Source: Styela clava (taxonomy: Eukaryota; Chordata; Ascidiacea; Stolidobranchia; Styelidae). From it: DNA of 64,000 bases. Shown in pieces: positions 22,083 to 32,944 of this stretch. The notes under the pieces are model-generated. The model had not been told where the DNA came from and made no database searches. It saw nothing but the letters and a program-made list of their open reading frames with translations. The stretch lies in assembly GCF_964204865.1 (NCBI RefSeq), contig NC_135262.1, forward strand, positions 2,976,001 to 3,040,000, read 5' to 3'. Position 1 is the first letter of the stretch. Every line of letters starts with the position of its first letter. Both the position numbers and the translations under genes were made by a program.

Positions 22083-23376
22083 TGTGGATATGTATCAATT
22101 AACAGCGTCACTTTGGCAAAGACAAATCTTCTGTAATCTGAGGGATAGATATAATAGTTGTTTCAAGCAATGTCATTTTCTCTCAAGGTATTTCCCATTT
22201 GTCAGAAAGAAATGGATAATTTATTTTGAAAAATTACAACACACAGGATGAGTCAGTAGTTTCTTTTTCAATTACTGAAAATACGCAATTTTGCATTCAG
22301 AGTTGAGTAAAATATAAAATGGCATTTCATGGTGCGGGGAGACAAGAAAATTCACGGAAGTTGTTAACTTCCATATTATGTGGTTTAAAACATCAGGCAT
22401 AAGTGTACTACATGGGAAATCTCAGCTTGTGACAGAAGAATATAAGAAAAAAACATGATGAAATACTTTTTAACAACCTTGTGTAAATACAGCAATATAT
22501 AGATATAAATGAAAAATTACATTTATTTTAATCCTGCTCCATCTAAGTAGTGTTTGAAGTCAGATGTGGTAGTAATCTGTAGATGGCTAGGCTTTGGCAT
22601 CTGGCATTTGATAAATTACTTACTCAATCCCATACCTGACATCAGTAATCAGTAGTTTATTTCTCACCATACTTAAAATAGGCACAAACATACAAATTGC
22701 AATAAATTAAATTATAAATTGGCCATATTTCAGGGTGAAGGAGACGCGAGAAACCAATATTGGTTATCGAGCAGCCGCACCTATAAAATAAGTCTAACAC
22801 TATAATATAAAGAAGAAAAAGTCGAACTCAGTTTAAATAAATTGAGAAAAAAAAAAAATATCTCGAGGCGATCTGCTGTAACCAGCAGTCGCTCGCTTCA
22901 ACCAAAGTGACCATAATAGTCACTTTGGCTTCAACAAAAGAAAAGACGACTTCAAACACCACCAACTTGGTAGCCATGGAGATGGCGTTAGTGGACTGTA
23001 TCACAACAATACTATTGTGATGTGTATTCGCTAACAATGGGCAATAAATGTCAAATTCTGATGGCGCATGGTTACGGTTACAGTGGAACCCATGGTGCTG
23101 AGGGCGACAACATGGACTGAATCAAATAGGAAACCGTGATTTGCCATATGATTAAGTCATCTTATCGACTTTCCTCTCTCCCAGTATAAACATGATGTAT
23201 GATATCCCACATCTTGCTATTTTATTTATGTATCCTGTCTTCACTGGGGAAGTTCAAATGGGTAGTTTATCATTTTAATACAACCAAATACCCTCCCTGG
23301 TAAAGCAATACAAAACATGATTACGGTTTCCTCGACCATTAATACCTGGACCGCCACATATTGGTGGTCCATGTAA
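22083..23376. other. Gene-free region with a perfect hairpin
   Basis: No convincing gene. At 22902-22928 the arms CCAAAGTGAC and GTCACTTTGG form a perfect 10-bp stem with a 7-nt loop. Around 22620 and 23120-23190 there are old SINE fragments (CAATCCCATACCTGAC, GTCATCTTATCGACTTTCC). Confidence 0.4.
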
Positions 23377-23422
23377 ATGCTGATTGGTCGGTTACAGCTT
23401 CTTCCACAATCAATACATAGAC

Positions 23423-25304
23423 CAGTGCTCGTCACACCTCAGAGTGTACCAAAAAGTTCAAAGGGTGTACCACATCGATAGGGTGTACCGTACCGAATGT
23501 TGTAGGGTACACACTAACACATCATATGCTAATTAAATACGCTATGGTAATGGCAATGGTAATCTAACCTATACATGTTAATTTATGCATAACGTATGTT
23601 TGGCATTTGTGATATCTGCTTATCCTGATTTTAGCGTCACAATAACATCTGTAGCAGTTTGATACTTTTTAGTGGTGCTCCTGTTAAACTGTGAAGCTTC
23701 TGATACTAGATATAGTTTACTAGTATGAGAGAATGTCGCAAGGCTGTTTACTGCGGCCCGCTCTTAAATGAGTCTGGGCTTAAGAGCATGTTTCGTGATT
23801 TTGGTGTGATTGGGCCATCTACGTCCAAAGGTTGATTTTTTTTATCGCTCTTGCGCTCTGGTGGACATAGATTTATTTATGTTTTGTGAACAATATCTTT
23901 GCTACTGGCTTCATGGTTCGTTGTATTATTCTGTCGTGTCTATGTTATTTTGCGTTAAATAAAATAACACTCATGAAATTTCGTCTCTGCGAATCGGTTG
24001 AAAATTCTAATAAAATTGACTTGGTGGCATTTGTCAATATTCAAATTAATATATCCGTTGGGAAATCGTTGAAATGTTAATTTATTAGGAACTTGTATTG
24101 AGGTTTTGAAAAGTTGTTGAAATTTAGGTGACATTTGCGCACATTATCCTCATTTAGGAATTGAAACAATCATTGCCACTGGAAACTAATAACTGAAAAA
24201 TATTATAACGCAATATAACACTCAACTTCAACATCTTTGTCTTCTGCTATCGAAAAGTATGTGCAGATTCCCGTATGTTCGTCAAAAACACGCAAGCGCG
24301 TTGTACAAGCGTTTAATTCAGCAACGTGCAGGTGAAGTGCCGTCCAGGCCACATGTTAAGTAAACTGCAAAAATAACACTCAATTTTGACGTCTTGGCTG
24401 GTGATCAAGTTTGGTAAAAACGTTTGCGGCCCACAATAATTTTCCGCATGTGACAGTGGCTCGCGACACTATAAAGGTTGGGTGGGCCTAATGCAGTGGT
24501 TCACAACCGAGCAGCTTTAAATTATTTCATTCATTGTTGTATGTATTCGCTGGACGAGTTCAAAGTGCTACCATTCCTTGTCTTTAGAGATCGCTACTGC
24601 CCACCAAAATCGAAGCGAGACGGGCATGTTTTCGCCCGTTTTGCTATTTACGTCCCCGATGCATTGAAAAACGGAAACGGACGAATGATACTATTGGTAT
24701 CTATGTGTTTACTGATAGACATAATCTTAAGTTTTATGGCCATTTATCAAGTCTTTTAATAAATATGTCACATGTCGAAGCGAAAGTATACCTCCTAATA
24801 CATTCGCCCGTTGTTTGTGACAATGCAGTGGCGGCAATAATTAAATCCTTTCAGATCTCGCGATTTGGCATGTAATTAATACGTTGATACTGCACATAAT
24901 TTATATTTAGAAACTTTGCATGACAGTCTGAAAATGGATATGGTACCTTAAAAGACTTCCATACCGCGTCCTTGTGACATTGTTCTCCGTCTCTAAAAAG
25001 GCAGTTTTGTTGGTGGTACGGGCCGGCGTAAAAATTACAAAAATGGTACGTTGACAGTAAAAGATTGGCAACCACTGCTCTAATGAAAAGGGCACCGCAA
25101 AAACGGTTATTATCTCGCTTTGCACAAATGCACTATGGAATCCAAGAGCAACGTTCACATTAACTAAATAATAAACTAATGCGTTGACATAAACATCTAA
25201 ACAATGAGTTTTTATGTATTGAAAATGTAGAATGGGCGGGGTGTACCAGATTTAGAAAAAGTGTTAAAAGGGTGTAACATTGAAAAAAGGGTCGACAAGC
25301 ACTG
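23423..25304. mobile_element. hAT-like element, 1.9 kb, non-autonomous or decayed
   Basis: The left end is CAGTGCTCGTCACACC and the right end, reverse-complemented, CAGTGCTTGTCGACCC. The flanking 8-mers ACATAGAC (23415-23422) and ACCTTGAC (25305-25312) agree at six of eight positions, as expected for an aged hAT duplication. GGGTGTACC-type motifs recur just inside both ends. I could not read a transposase in it. A second hAT MITE is nested inside. Confidence 0.6.
24494..25077. mobile_element. hAT-type MITE nested in the larger hAT element
   Basis: The left end is CAGTGGTTCACAACCG and the right end, reverse-complemented, CAGTGGTTGCCAATC. The flanks GCCTAATG and CTCTAATG agree at six of eight positions. 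The open frame inside (24478-24759) has no recognisable domain. Confidence 0.6.
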
Positions 25305-25516
25305 ACCTTGACTTAGGATAGGTTTTTAATATTCATACCAAGGAACGAGGTGAGATATTCAACATTGTCTTGTCGACTTTGCGCTCCCTAGAATAAATAT
25401 GAAAGATGGTCTTCCCAAATATTTTTCTAAAGTAATATTCTACTTGTCAAGATTGCTTATGTAAATCTCAACTTCTTATCTTCTTATTAGTGAATGTAAC
25501 TTTGATAGTTTGCCGC

Positions 25517-27646
25517 ATGGAGTCAAGAACAAATGGCATGAATTGTTCGGAAAAACTTACATCTGGATTTGACAATCTTCGAAAAACAAAAACTGCCTGC
25601 AATTTTATGATCAAAGTTGGTGAGGAATCGTTCCCAGTTCATCGGTATATACTTATTGCTGCCTCTGATTATTTCCGAGCCATGTTGTCTCACGATACTA
25701 AAGAACGACAAGAGGGAGTCGTTGATATGAAGGAAGTTGAACCAGATGCTGTGAAATTATGCATCGAATTCATTTACAATCGGGCCACAACTGTTACCAT
25801 GGAAACAGTAGAAATTCTTCTGCCTGCAGCTGGAATATTGCAGCTTAATGCTCTCAGTGAAAATTGCGTTGAAGTTTTAGAGGAAAACTTGAAAGCAGAA
25901 AACTGTATTTCTGTGTTGAAGTTGGCAAGAACGCATAGTCTCGCTGATCTTGAGGAAAAAGCTTTGGAACTTTTCAGAGAAAATTTCGAAGAATTTGGAA
26001 ATTTTGCAGAACTTGAGAAAGAAGGTCTTGTGGAACGTATTTCTAATTTTAGTTTGAGAAATGAATTGGCCTGGGAAGTTATAATAAATTGGATCAAACT
26101 TAATGTAGAAGAACGAAGCAAAGATATTCTTGAATTTTTAAAACTATTAGATTGGAAGCTGTTTCCTTCTGGAATGTTAATTGAAAGATTATGGACAGAG
26201 CGGATTTTCAGAAATTCCGAGCTTTGCAGAGAATACTTGTTTAAATGTCTTTTTAGAAAAGGATGGATAGAATTATATCTTACCATTGGAAATTGTTGCA
26301 TTATAAAACGAATAGTTACAGAATGCAATATTGAATTCATAACAGATGATGCTAAACATGAAATTGATATGTTTATGCGACAAAATTTACATAAAATTGC
26401 TTTAGAAAAAGCCTTCTTGTTTCTAAATGATGATGTTGTGTTGTCATTGTTTGAATTTCATGAATTATTCTCACTCTGTGATGAAAGTCTATTCTGGGAA
26501 GGTTTAATTAAATGGTTGAAACACGATCAAAAAAGGAAAAAAACATTTATTATACTATTGCAATGTATTCGATTCGATCTTATGTATGATGATTATATCG
26601 AAAAGAACGTCAAATGTGAACCAATATTTCAAGAAATACCTGGATGTTATGACATGTTAGAAAAAATTTCTCGTCAAGATTGTTCAGAAACTAGTGATAA
26701 AACTTATATTGCTTTTTTATATCCAAATAACAAAATTCATGTTCTTGATGTTTTAAGTAAAACTTGGAGAGTGGTTGAAATTACTGGTGAAATTATTGTA
26801 CTGCCTGATGTTAGTAAACAAGAGTTTTTTTCAATATTTTCTTTTCATTAAAAATTGTGTGTTTTAGCAGGAAGCAGTGTCTACTATTTACACAAAAATG
26901 GGGAATTTTGGATTGAAGGCAATGATGATTTTGTTCATCCGAAACCCACCGCTCAAATTGTTACTAATGATCAATTTATTTATGTTATTGAAAATGATAA
27001 AATATCCTATTGCGACGGTGTAGAGAAATACTCTTGCAACAGTCCTTCGGTAACTCCCTCTTATTGTGACTCATCTTTTTTTGCGGCCGTGACGAATCAG
27101 CATATTTGTCTTTTAAATTCAACTAATGGGTCTGATTTTTTTGATATTGCTAAAGATGAGTTTTGTGGAGAAATATTTGGACCTCAGAAATTAACAGAAA
27201 ATAGTTGTGTGGTCAGTTACCATGGTGATTTTTACGCTGTAACTTTAAACACAGAAGAAGGGGGTTCATTTGTAAAATTTTTTCGTTTTTTTATTCAAGA
27301 TTGGGAGGTAAAAGAAATTGGAACTTACTCTGGGAGAGTAGGTTTGATGAGTTATTGTGAATCAATTTATGGTTTGGGAGAATGCGAATGGAAACTGGTG
27401 AAAGAGTTTCAAGTGCAGACGGATTCCAAACTCTTTTCTTTTTCAACTTCTGAAAAGTTGTTTATTTTAGCTGGAGGAATGCTATATTCATATGATGATG
27501 ATTCAGATTCTATACAAACAATAGTTGAAATGCCAAACTTTTCAAACAGTAACTTTCCTTTGGAGCAGGGCGAATCATTAAAACCGCATTCTGTTTGCGC
27601 TTTTAAAGGGAATTTGGATTCATTGCCAGAAATAGTATTTGACTGA
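25517..27646 (+). pseudogene. BTB-BACK-BACK-Kelch paralog E, interrupted by an in-frame TAA
   Basis: I start it at the ATG at 25517 (MESRTNGM), which matches the family start. The frame also extends upstream to 25490, but without an ATG. The first segment runs to a TAA at 26849-26851; the same frame is then open to the TGA ending at 27646. BTB, BACK1 (LAWEVIINWIKLNVEERSKD) and BACK2-like (LFWEGLIKWLKHDQKRKK, CIRFDLMYDDY) are complete. The stop replaces one codon at the start of the propeller, where relatives read HDRLCLI or NNKLCVI. The downstream 264 codons still look like the family (CVLAGSSVYYLHKNG, FSTSEKLFILAGGMLYSYDD). The N-terminus is of the same type as F (SEKL..LRKT), unlike A to D. 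The second BACK and propeller are the most divergent of the array. Most likely it is a recent nonsense allele; a truncated BTB-BACK protein is possible. Confidence 0.8.
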
Positions 27647-28050
27647 TCTTTTGGCTTCCGGGCAAAAAATCTTGAAGTGCTTTATTTCATTTATTGTCTA
27701 TTTTCCAGTTCAAAATGTTCGTCCGCCTAACAAACTGTATTTTGCTGAATCCATGCTTTCAGAAGGACTGATCAGATATTCCCATACCTGCTGTAGCATA
27801 TCATTTGATTGTACCGTCTCATTGACTTTCCTCTCCCCATAATAAATATGAAAAATAGTATCTCGTGATTTGCTTAATTATGCAATTGTTTTATTATTTT
27901 ATAATAATAAATATGTGCAATCTCTACGAATTTCAATTCTAAATTACTGTATTTTTCACTACAATTTAACCTTCATTTTAATCCTGAATTTTTCCATTTC
28001 AATATTTATTCAAGCATGTTTGTATTATTTTCTCTGTATTTATTCCATAG
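27647..28050. other. Spacer between paralogs E and F
   Basis: An old SINE-tail-like remnant lies at about 27750-27850 (CCATACCTGCTGTAGC, CATTGACTTTCCTCTCC), followed by the array-typical AT-rich block. I see no gene. E and F are the most closely spaced pair in the array. Confidence 0.4.
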
Positions 28051-28117
28051 TTACCTAATGATAAACAATGAATAGTTCAAGTTACTAATGATTGCGAAAT
28101 TTACACGTCTTGTCATA
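28051..28117 (+). promoter_or_regulatory. Conserved D/E/F block (F copy), directly before the gene
   Basis: Contains AACAATGAATAGTTCAAG, then GATTGCGAAATTTACACG and TCTTGTCATA, ending about 30 bp before the ATG at 28150. Because nothing is inserted here, this copy probably shows the original spacing of the element in the D/E/F branch. Confidence 0.5.
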
Positions 28118-28149
28118 GATATTCCGCTACATGGAGTCTAAAACATGGG

Positions 28150-30141
28150 ATGGATCATTCGGAAAAACTTTCATCCGCATTAGACGATCTTCGAAAAACA
28201 GAAACTGCCTGCGATTTCATGATGAAAGTTGGAGAGGAATCGTTTCCAGTTCATCGGAATGTACTTATTGCTGCCTCTGATTATTTCCGAGCCATGTTAA
28301 CTCACGACACTAAAGAACGACAAGAGGGAGTTGTTGATATGAAGGAAGTTGAACCAGACGCTGTAAAATTATGCATCAAATTTATGTATACTGGTTCCAC
28401 ATCTGTTACCATGGAAATGGTGGAAACTCTTCTGCCTGCAGCTGGAATAATGCAGCTTAATGCTCTCAGTGTATATTGCGTTGAAGTTTTAAAAAAAAAC
28501 TTAGAAGCAGAAAATTGTATTTCTGTGTTGAGGTTGGCAAGAACGCATAGTTTTACTAATCTTGAGGAAAAAGCTTTGGAACTTTTCAGAGAAAATTACA
28601 ATTTTGAAAAATTTGGAGATTTTGCAGAACTTGAGAAAGAAGGCCTTGTGGAACGTATTTCTGATTTTAGTTTGAGAAATGAATTGGCCTGGGAAGTTAT
28701 AATAAATTGGATTAAACTTAATGTTGAAGATCGAAGCAAAGATATTCTAGAATTTGTAAAACTATTAGATTGGGAATCTTCTCCTTCAGCAGAGCTACTG
28801 AAGAAATTTTGGTCAGAACTGATCTTCTTGGGTTCAAAGCCTTGCAAGAAACTTCTTTTTCGGCGTGTTTTCTCAGATTTGGATGAGTTGAAGCTTTTTC
28901 TTAGCGTTGATAATTTCTTTGTTATCAGAAGTTTGAGTATTGCTTATCAAGATATAACTAAGCAAGCTAGAAAAATCATTGATGAATTTTTGACGATGAA
29001 CATTGTACAATTATTCAAAGATGATGCGTCATTGTCTTTGACAGAAGATGAGTTCTTTGCCGCGTTTGTAGATCATGACACTTCATGCCTTTGTGATGAA
29101 GACATGTTTTGGAAGATTGCTGTCAAGTGGTGCAAAAATGATCGAATCAGAAGAACTTTATTTCCGAAACTAATGAAAGCAGTTCGATTTGACCGCTTGG
29201 ATAAAAGCTTCCTAGAAACTTCAGTTAGAAATGAAACTCTTCTGACTGAAAATCCAGAATGTGTCAAGATTTTTATTGATGCTGTCAGTTCTCAGATATT
29301 ACAGTCAGAGGATGCGACATATATGGCTGTTCTTTACCCTGATGGTAAAATATTTGCTATGGAGTTGAAAGAGAAATCATGGAAACCCCTACCTGCCATT
29401 GACCTTTCTGAAATGACCTTTTTCGAAATGTTTGCTTTCAATAATAAACTCTGTGTTATTGTTGATAGGAAGTTAATGTACTTTAATACTAACCGGTTGA
29501 AATGGATAAAAAGGGAAGCTATGCAGCATTTGCCTGATGAAAAAGCAAGAATTGTGGCAACTAATAAACTTATCTATGTTGTTGAAAAGGACAGGCTTTC
29601 TATTTATGATCCGATCACAAATGAGTGGGATGAAACATTACCTGGTTGTGAATTGGAAGAACCCTTTTTTGCAGGAGTATCAAACAAACAATTTATCGCA
29701 ATCAACATTGTTAGCGAGTACAAACTTTTCAGTATATTGAATAACAGTTGGGGAAACGTGAAAAAAGTTTCCGAAGCTTCTGTGAATACTTCTGTGGCAT
29801 ATTCTAATGAAAAAATTTATGTTGTAGGCTTGGTAAATAATAATTCACCGTTCCTCAATAAAATGCAACGCTTCGATGGTGAAAAATGGAAAACACTTAA
29901 TCTGCCAACAGCAATCAGTTCCAAAAGTTTCAGTTTCATTGCTGACAATAGACTCGTGTTGTTGGTTTCAGGAAAGTTGTATATCTATGATGATGTAGGG
30001 GATTCATGGGGAACTGTATTAAGTGACTTTCCTAATTATGTTAGTGGAGGCATTGGTCAGTTTGATGATATTTCATCTTGTTCAAATCCCATTTCTGTTT
30101 GTTCTTTCAAGGTGGATTCATCTTTTTTATATTCAATTTAA
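28150..30141 (+). CDS. BTB-BACK-BACK-Kelch paralog F (intact, 663 aa)
   Basis: Open from the ATG at 28150 to the TAA at 30139. An upstream ATG at 28131 matches the start of E, but a two-base loss puts it out of frame, so F uses a later ATG and keeps the whole BTB domain (CDFMMKVGEESFPVHRN). BACK1 (LAWEVIINWIKLNVEDRSKD), BACK2-like (MFWKIAVKWCKNDRIRR, VRFDRLDKSF) and a Kelch-like propeller (LYPDGKIFAMEL, NEWDETLPGCEL, SGKLYIYDDVGDSW) are complete. BACK2 is nearly that of C, while the N-terminus is like that of E, so F is another mosaic. The out-of-frame upstream ATG could lower translation. The predicted function is Cullin-3 adaptor. Confidence 0.9.
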   Translation: MDHSEKLSSALDDLRKTETACDFMMKVGEESFPVHRNVLIAASDYFRAMLTHDTKERQEGVVDMKEVEPDAVKLCIKFMYTGSTSVTMEMVETLLPAAGIMQLNALSVYCVEVLKKNLEAENCISVLRLARTHSFTNLEEKALELFRENYNFEKFGDFAELEKEGLVERISDFSLRNELAWEVIINWIKLNVEDRSKDILEFVKLLDWESSPSAELLKKFWSELIFLGSKPCKKLLFRRVFSDLDELKLFLSVDNFFVIRSLSIAYQDITKQARKIIDEFLTMNIVQLFKDDASLSLTEDEFFAAFVDHDTSCLCDEDMFWKIAVKWCKNDRIRRTLFPKLMKAVRFDRLDKSFLETSVRNETLLTENPECVKIFIDAVSSQILQSEDATYMAVLYPDGKIFAMELKEKSWKPLPAIDLSEMTFFEMFAFNNKLCVIVDRKLMYFNTNRLKWIKREAMQHLPDEKARIVATNKLIYVVEKDRLSIYDPITNEWDETLPGCELEEPFFAGVSNKQFIAINIVSEYKLFSILNNSWGNVKKVSEASVNTSVAYSNEKIYVVGLVNNNSPFLNKMQRFDGEKWKTLNLPTAISSKSFSFIADNRLVLLVSGKLYIYDDVGDSWGTVLSDFPNYVSGGIGQFDDISSCSNPISVCSFKVDSSFLYSI

Positions 30142-30554
30142 ATTGATTAAGTTAACTTCTGATCCTATTTTTTAGCCAATGTTTAAATTTCTAGTTAACT
30201 AAATATGCTTATTATGTTAAAGACTGTTCTATTTAAAGATTATGCTGTGATTATTCATGTTCAAATTATTGAGCTAAATATGATGTCTGGGATTTGAAAA
30301 GAATATCGAAGATGCGAATGCATTTTTGACCCTATATGATTATAATTGATTATTTTTAGTGGAATGTTTTCAAGTGACCACTGGTGTAGTGAGAAATTAA
30401 AAGTTATTCAACACAGAATTTTTTTTATACCCAAAAGTTTTAGTAAATCTAAATGCTTTGCAAAAAAATTTTTTCTAGTATATGTTCCATAGGATCTGGG
30501 TTTCATTTTTCAGGGGTTATATTGAATTTCGTATGATTTTTTGATCAAGTTGAT
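30142..30554. other. Gene-free 3' flank of paralog F
   Basis: Ordinary AT-rich spacer ending where the SINE at 30555 begins. Nothing further recognised. Confidence 0.4.
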
Positions 30555-30897
30555 ATAGGATAGGATTTACATATTTATTCCGGAGGAGAGGAAAGCCGAT
30601 AAGACAGCTTAATTATATGGCAGCGAACCACGGCCTCTGGTCCGGTTACCAGTCCAGGTCTGGTATGGGATTAGTTAGCCAGTTATTTATTTTTGGAAGC
30701 ATGGACTTGATGGTGGTGGAAGCCGTAACCGACCAGCGGTTAAGTGAACCACCCTACGGCGGAGAGGAGTCCAGCAATCCTCTCGCACATGATCATCCCC
30801 ACATGAGATTTGAACCTGCGAACCCATGAAGGGTAATCAGAGATGAGGTGGCGAGCGTATTCCTAACGCTTAGCACGATGCGCCACACCGCCGAGCC
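30555..30897 (-). repeat. tRNA-derived SINE, full length
   Basis: On the minus strand the tRNA-like head is followed by a B-box-like GGTTCAAATCTCATGTG, the body (GGTGGTTCACTTAACCGCTG, CCGGACCAGAGGCCG) and the tail AATATGTAAATCCTATCC. It is one of the two most complete copies in the window. The apparent reading frame on the plus strand is incidental. Confidence 0.75.
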
Positions 30898-31549
30898 TAT
30901 AGCAAATCATCAGCAACACCTTTCCCCTTTTTAATTTGTTTTCACATGGCGATATAACCATGGGACCATTGCGTATAGATTTCTGTTTCTTAGATATTTT
31001 GTTTCATATCTTATTTCAGTTATATTAAATGGACAATTTTTATGTCTTGTTGAACCGCTTTATCCATTTTCTTGTTTTCCCAGTGCAAATATGAAAAGTT
31101 CAGTGAAAACTGTTTTTTCCAATTATGCAATTGTTTTTATATCGAAATCCATTTAGACTTTTCAAATTTCAATTCTAAATCAATCCAACAATAAAAATTT
31201 ATTTTGCTCGTTTATATTTTCATGTCCATGAATCTGGAATGACTATCTGATCAGCTATTTCCCTCATGAGATTCTATATCTGCCTTATAATTATGTTCGT
31301 TATTGACTTTTTTCTCCTGAGATAAATAATAAAAATCTTATATGTTTTTAATGATTCTGCAATTTTTTTATATCAAACTTCATATATCGTGATAATAAAA
31401 CTGTGTGAACTTTCTGAATTTCCAGTTCTTGAAATCATTGTATTTTTCCTACCTACAATTCCTTCATTTCAATCCCTGATTTTTTCCTCCATGATATATA
31501 TTCAACCAAGGAAACTTGGATAATATTGGAAAAGTGGATCTTGGTTAAC

Positions 31550-32048
31550 TTTCTCACAATGGGAACACTCTTTTTTTCTGTGTGGAAAATGTTCTTGGTC
31601 ACAAATGAGACTTACAATTATTCATAAAATGCAGCTGGATTAAATTACCGACATTCAAGTTTATGCCCATGTTTACATGCTTGTGTAAGCGTGGTTAGAA
31701 TTGCTAGTAACAGGAACACTCATATTTTCTGGGATGGGAAGTGTTTGTGGTTTTATAGGAGTAGTCACAAATTGCAGATGGATTAAAATCTCGGCATTCA
31801 AATTTCTGACCATGTCTTCATGTTTGTGTGAGCATGGTTAGAATTGCTCGCAAGGTGAACACTCTTATTTTCCAGGTGGGAAGTGTATGTGGTTTTTAAC
31901 AAGACTCATAAGTACCTTTAAAAAATTCAGCTTGATTAAATTTTTGACATTTGAATTTTTCCTATGTTTCCATGTTTGTGTGAGTGAGGTTAGAATTGCT
32001 TGTAATGGGAACACTCTTATTTTCTAGGTGGGAAGTGTTTGTGGTAAT
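31550..32048. repeat. Minisatellite, about 3.5 units of about 145-150 bp
   Basis: The marker GGGAACACTC or a close variant recurs at about 31559, 31709, 31850 and 31999. Each is followed by TATTTTCT-like and GTGGGAAGTGT-like blocks and preceded by GGTTAGAATTGCT. The repeats have diverged from each other, so the array is not young. Confidence 0.7.
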
Positions 32049-32202
32049 ATTGCTCTTTTTTGAATGATGACTGTACATATATTACATCTTGATTTCTGGA
32101 TACTGCTATTATGGTTGATTTAACTTCATGGATTAGAATTCATTTGTATAGCCTAGTTAGTAAGAGAATCTCCTGTTATGTTTTATCGGGACTGCCTGGC
32201 TC

Positions 32203-32333
32203 TGTATGGGATTAGTCACCCAGTTATTTGTTTCAGATGCATGGACTTGATGGCGAAGAAAGCCGTAACCGACCAGCAGTTTTGTGAATTACTGTACAGC
32301 ATTGAAAAGTCTAGCAATCCTTTCGCTGTTATG
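32203..32333 (-). repeat. SINE fragment
   Basis: Central part of the SINE body only (GGGATTAGTCACCCAGTTAT, GCCGTAACCGACCAGC), worn. Confidence 0.55.
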
Positions 32334-32397
32334 TCGATACTCTCTACTCCAGTCCCATAGCCTTGTGAGATGTCCTTCTACCACTGGTGCTTTTTTG

Positions 32398-32700
32398 GCG
32401 CGGCGGTGAGGCTCAACGGGCTAAGCGTTAGGAATACGCTCGCCACCGCATCTCTAATTATTTCGCGTGGGTTTGCAGGGACGGTTATGTGCCTCCTCGC
32501 CGTCAATGGGTGGTTCACGTAACCGCTAGTCGGTTACAGCTTCCTCCACCACCAAGTCCATACTTCCGAAAACAAACAATATAACTAATCCCATACCCGA
32601 CTTGGAATGGTAACCGGACGAGAGGCCGTGGTTCGCCATATGGATAAGCCGTCTTATCGGCTTTCCTCTCCCCCAGGATAAATATGTAAATCCTATCCTA
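32398..32700 (+). repeat. tRNA-derived SINE, nearly full length
   Basis: The head is GGCGGTGAGGCTCAACGGGC and CTAAGCGTTAGGAATACG. The body is CCGCTAGTCGGTTACAGC and GGACGAGAGGCCGTGG, and the tail AAATATGTAAATCCTATCC is followed by a T-run. The B-box-like region is decayed. Confidence 0.7.
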
Positions 32701-32944
32701 TTTTTTTTTTGATGATTTCTTATATTTTGCACAATTGTTTTATTTTTAAGAAAAATATAATTAACTGTTTGTTCATTAGGCTATCGGTAACCAATGATTT
32801 GCCCATTGTAGGAAAAGAAAATTTATGGTGGATGTTGAATACCAATATATTATATACATAGCCTATAAAGATTCACACAATGCCACTTACTGACTATCCT
32901 TTTGTGTATGCAAGTAGTAGAGTAGTCTACTGCCTTAAAAATAT

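Larger units (their letters stand above)
23377..25400 (+). repeat. SINE split in two by a hAT element
   Basis: The left part up to 23422 (GATTGGTCGGTTACAGCTTC) and the right part from 25305 (GTCTTGTCGACTTTGCGCTC, AGAATAAATATG) are consecutive pieces of the SINE seen elsewhere in the window. They are separated by the hAT element at 23423-25304. Confidence 0.5.
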
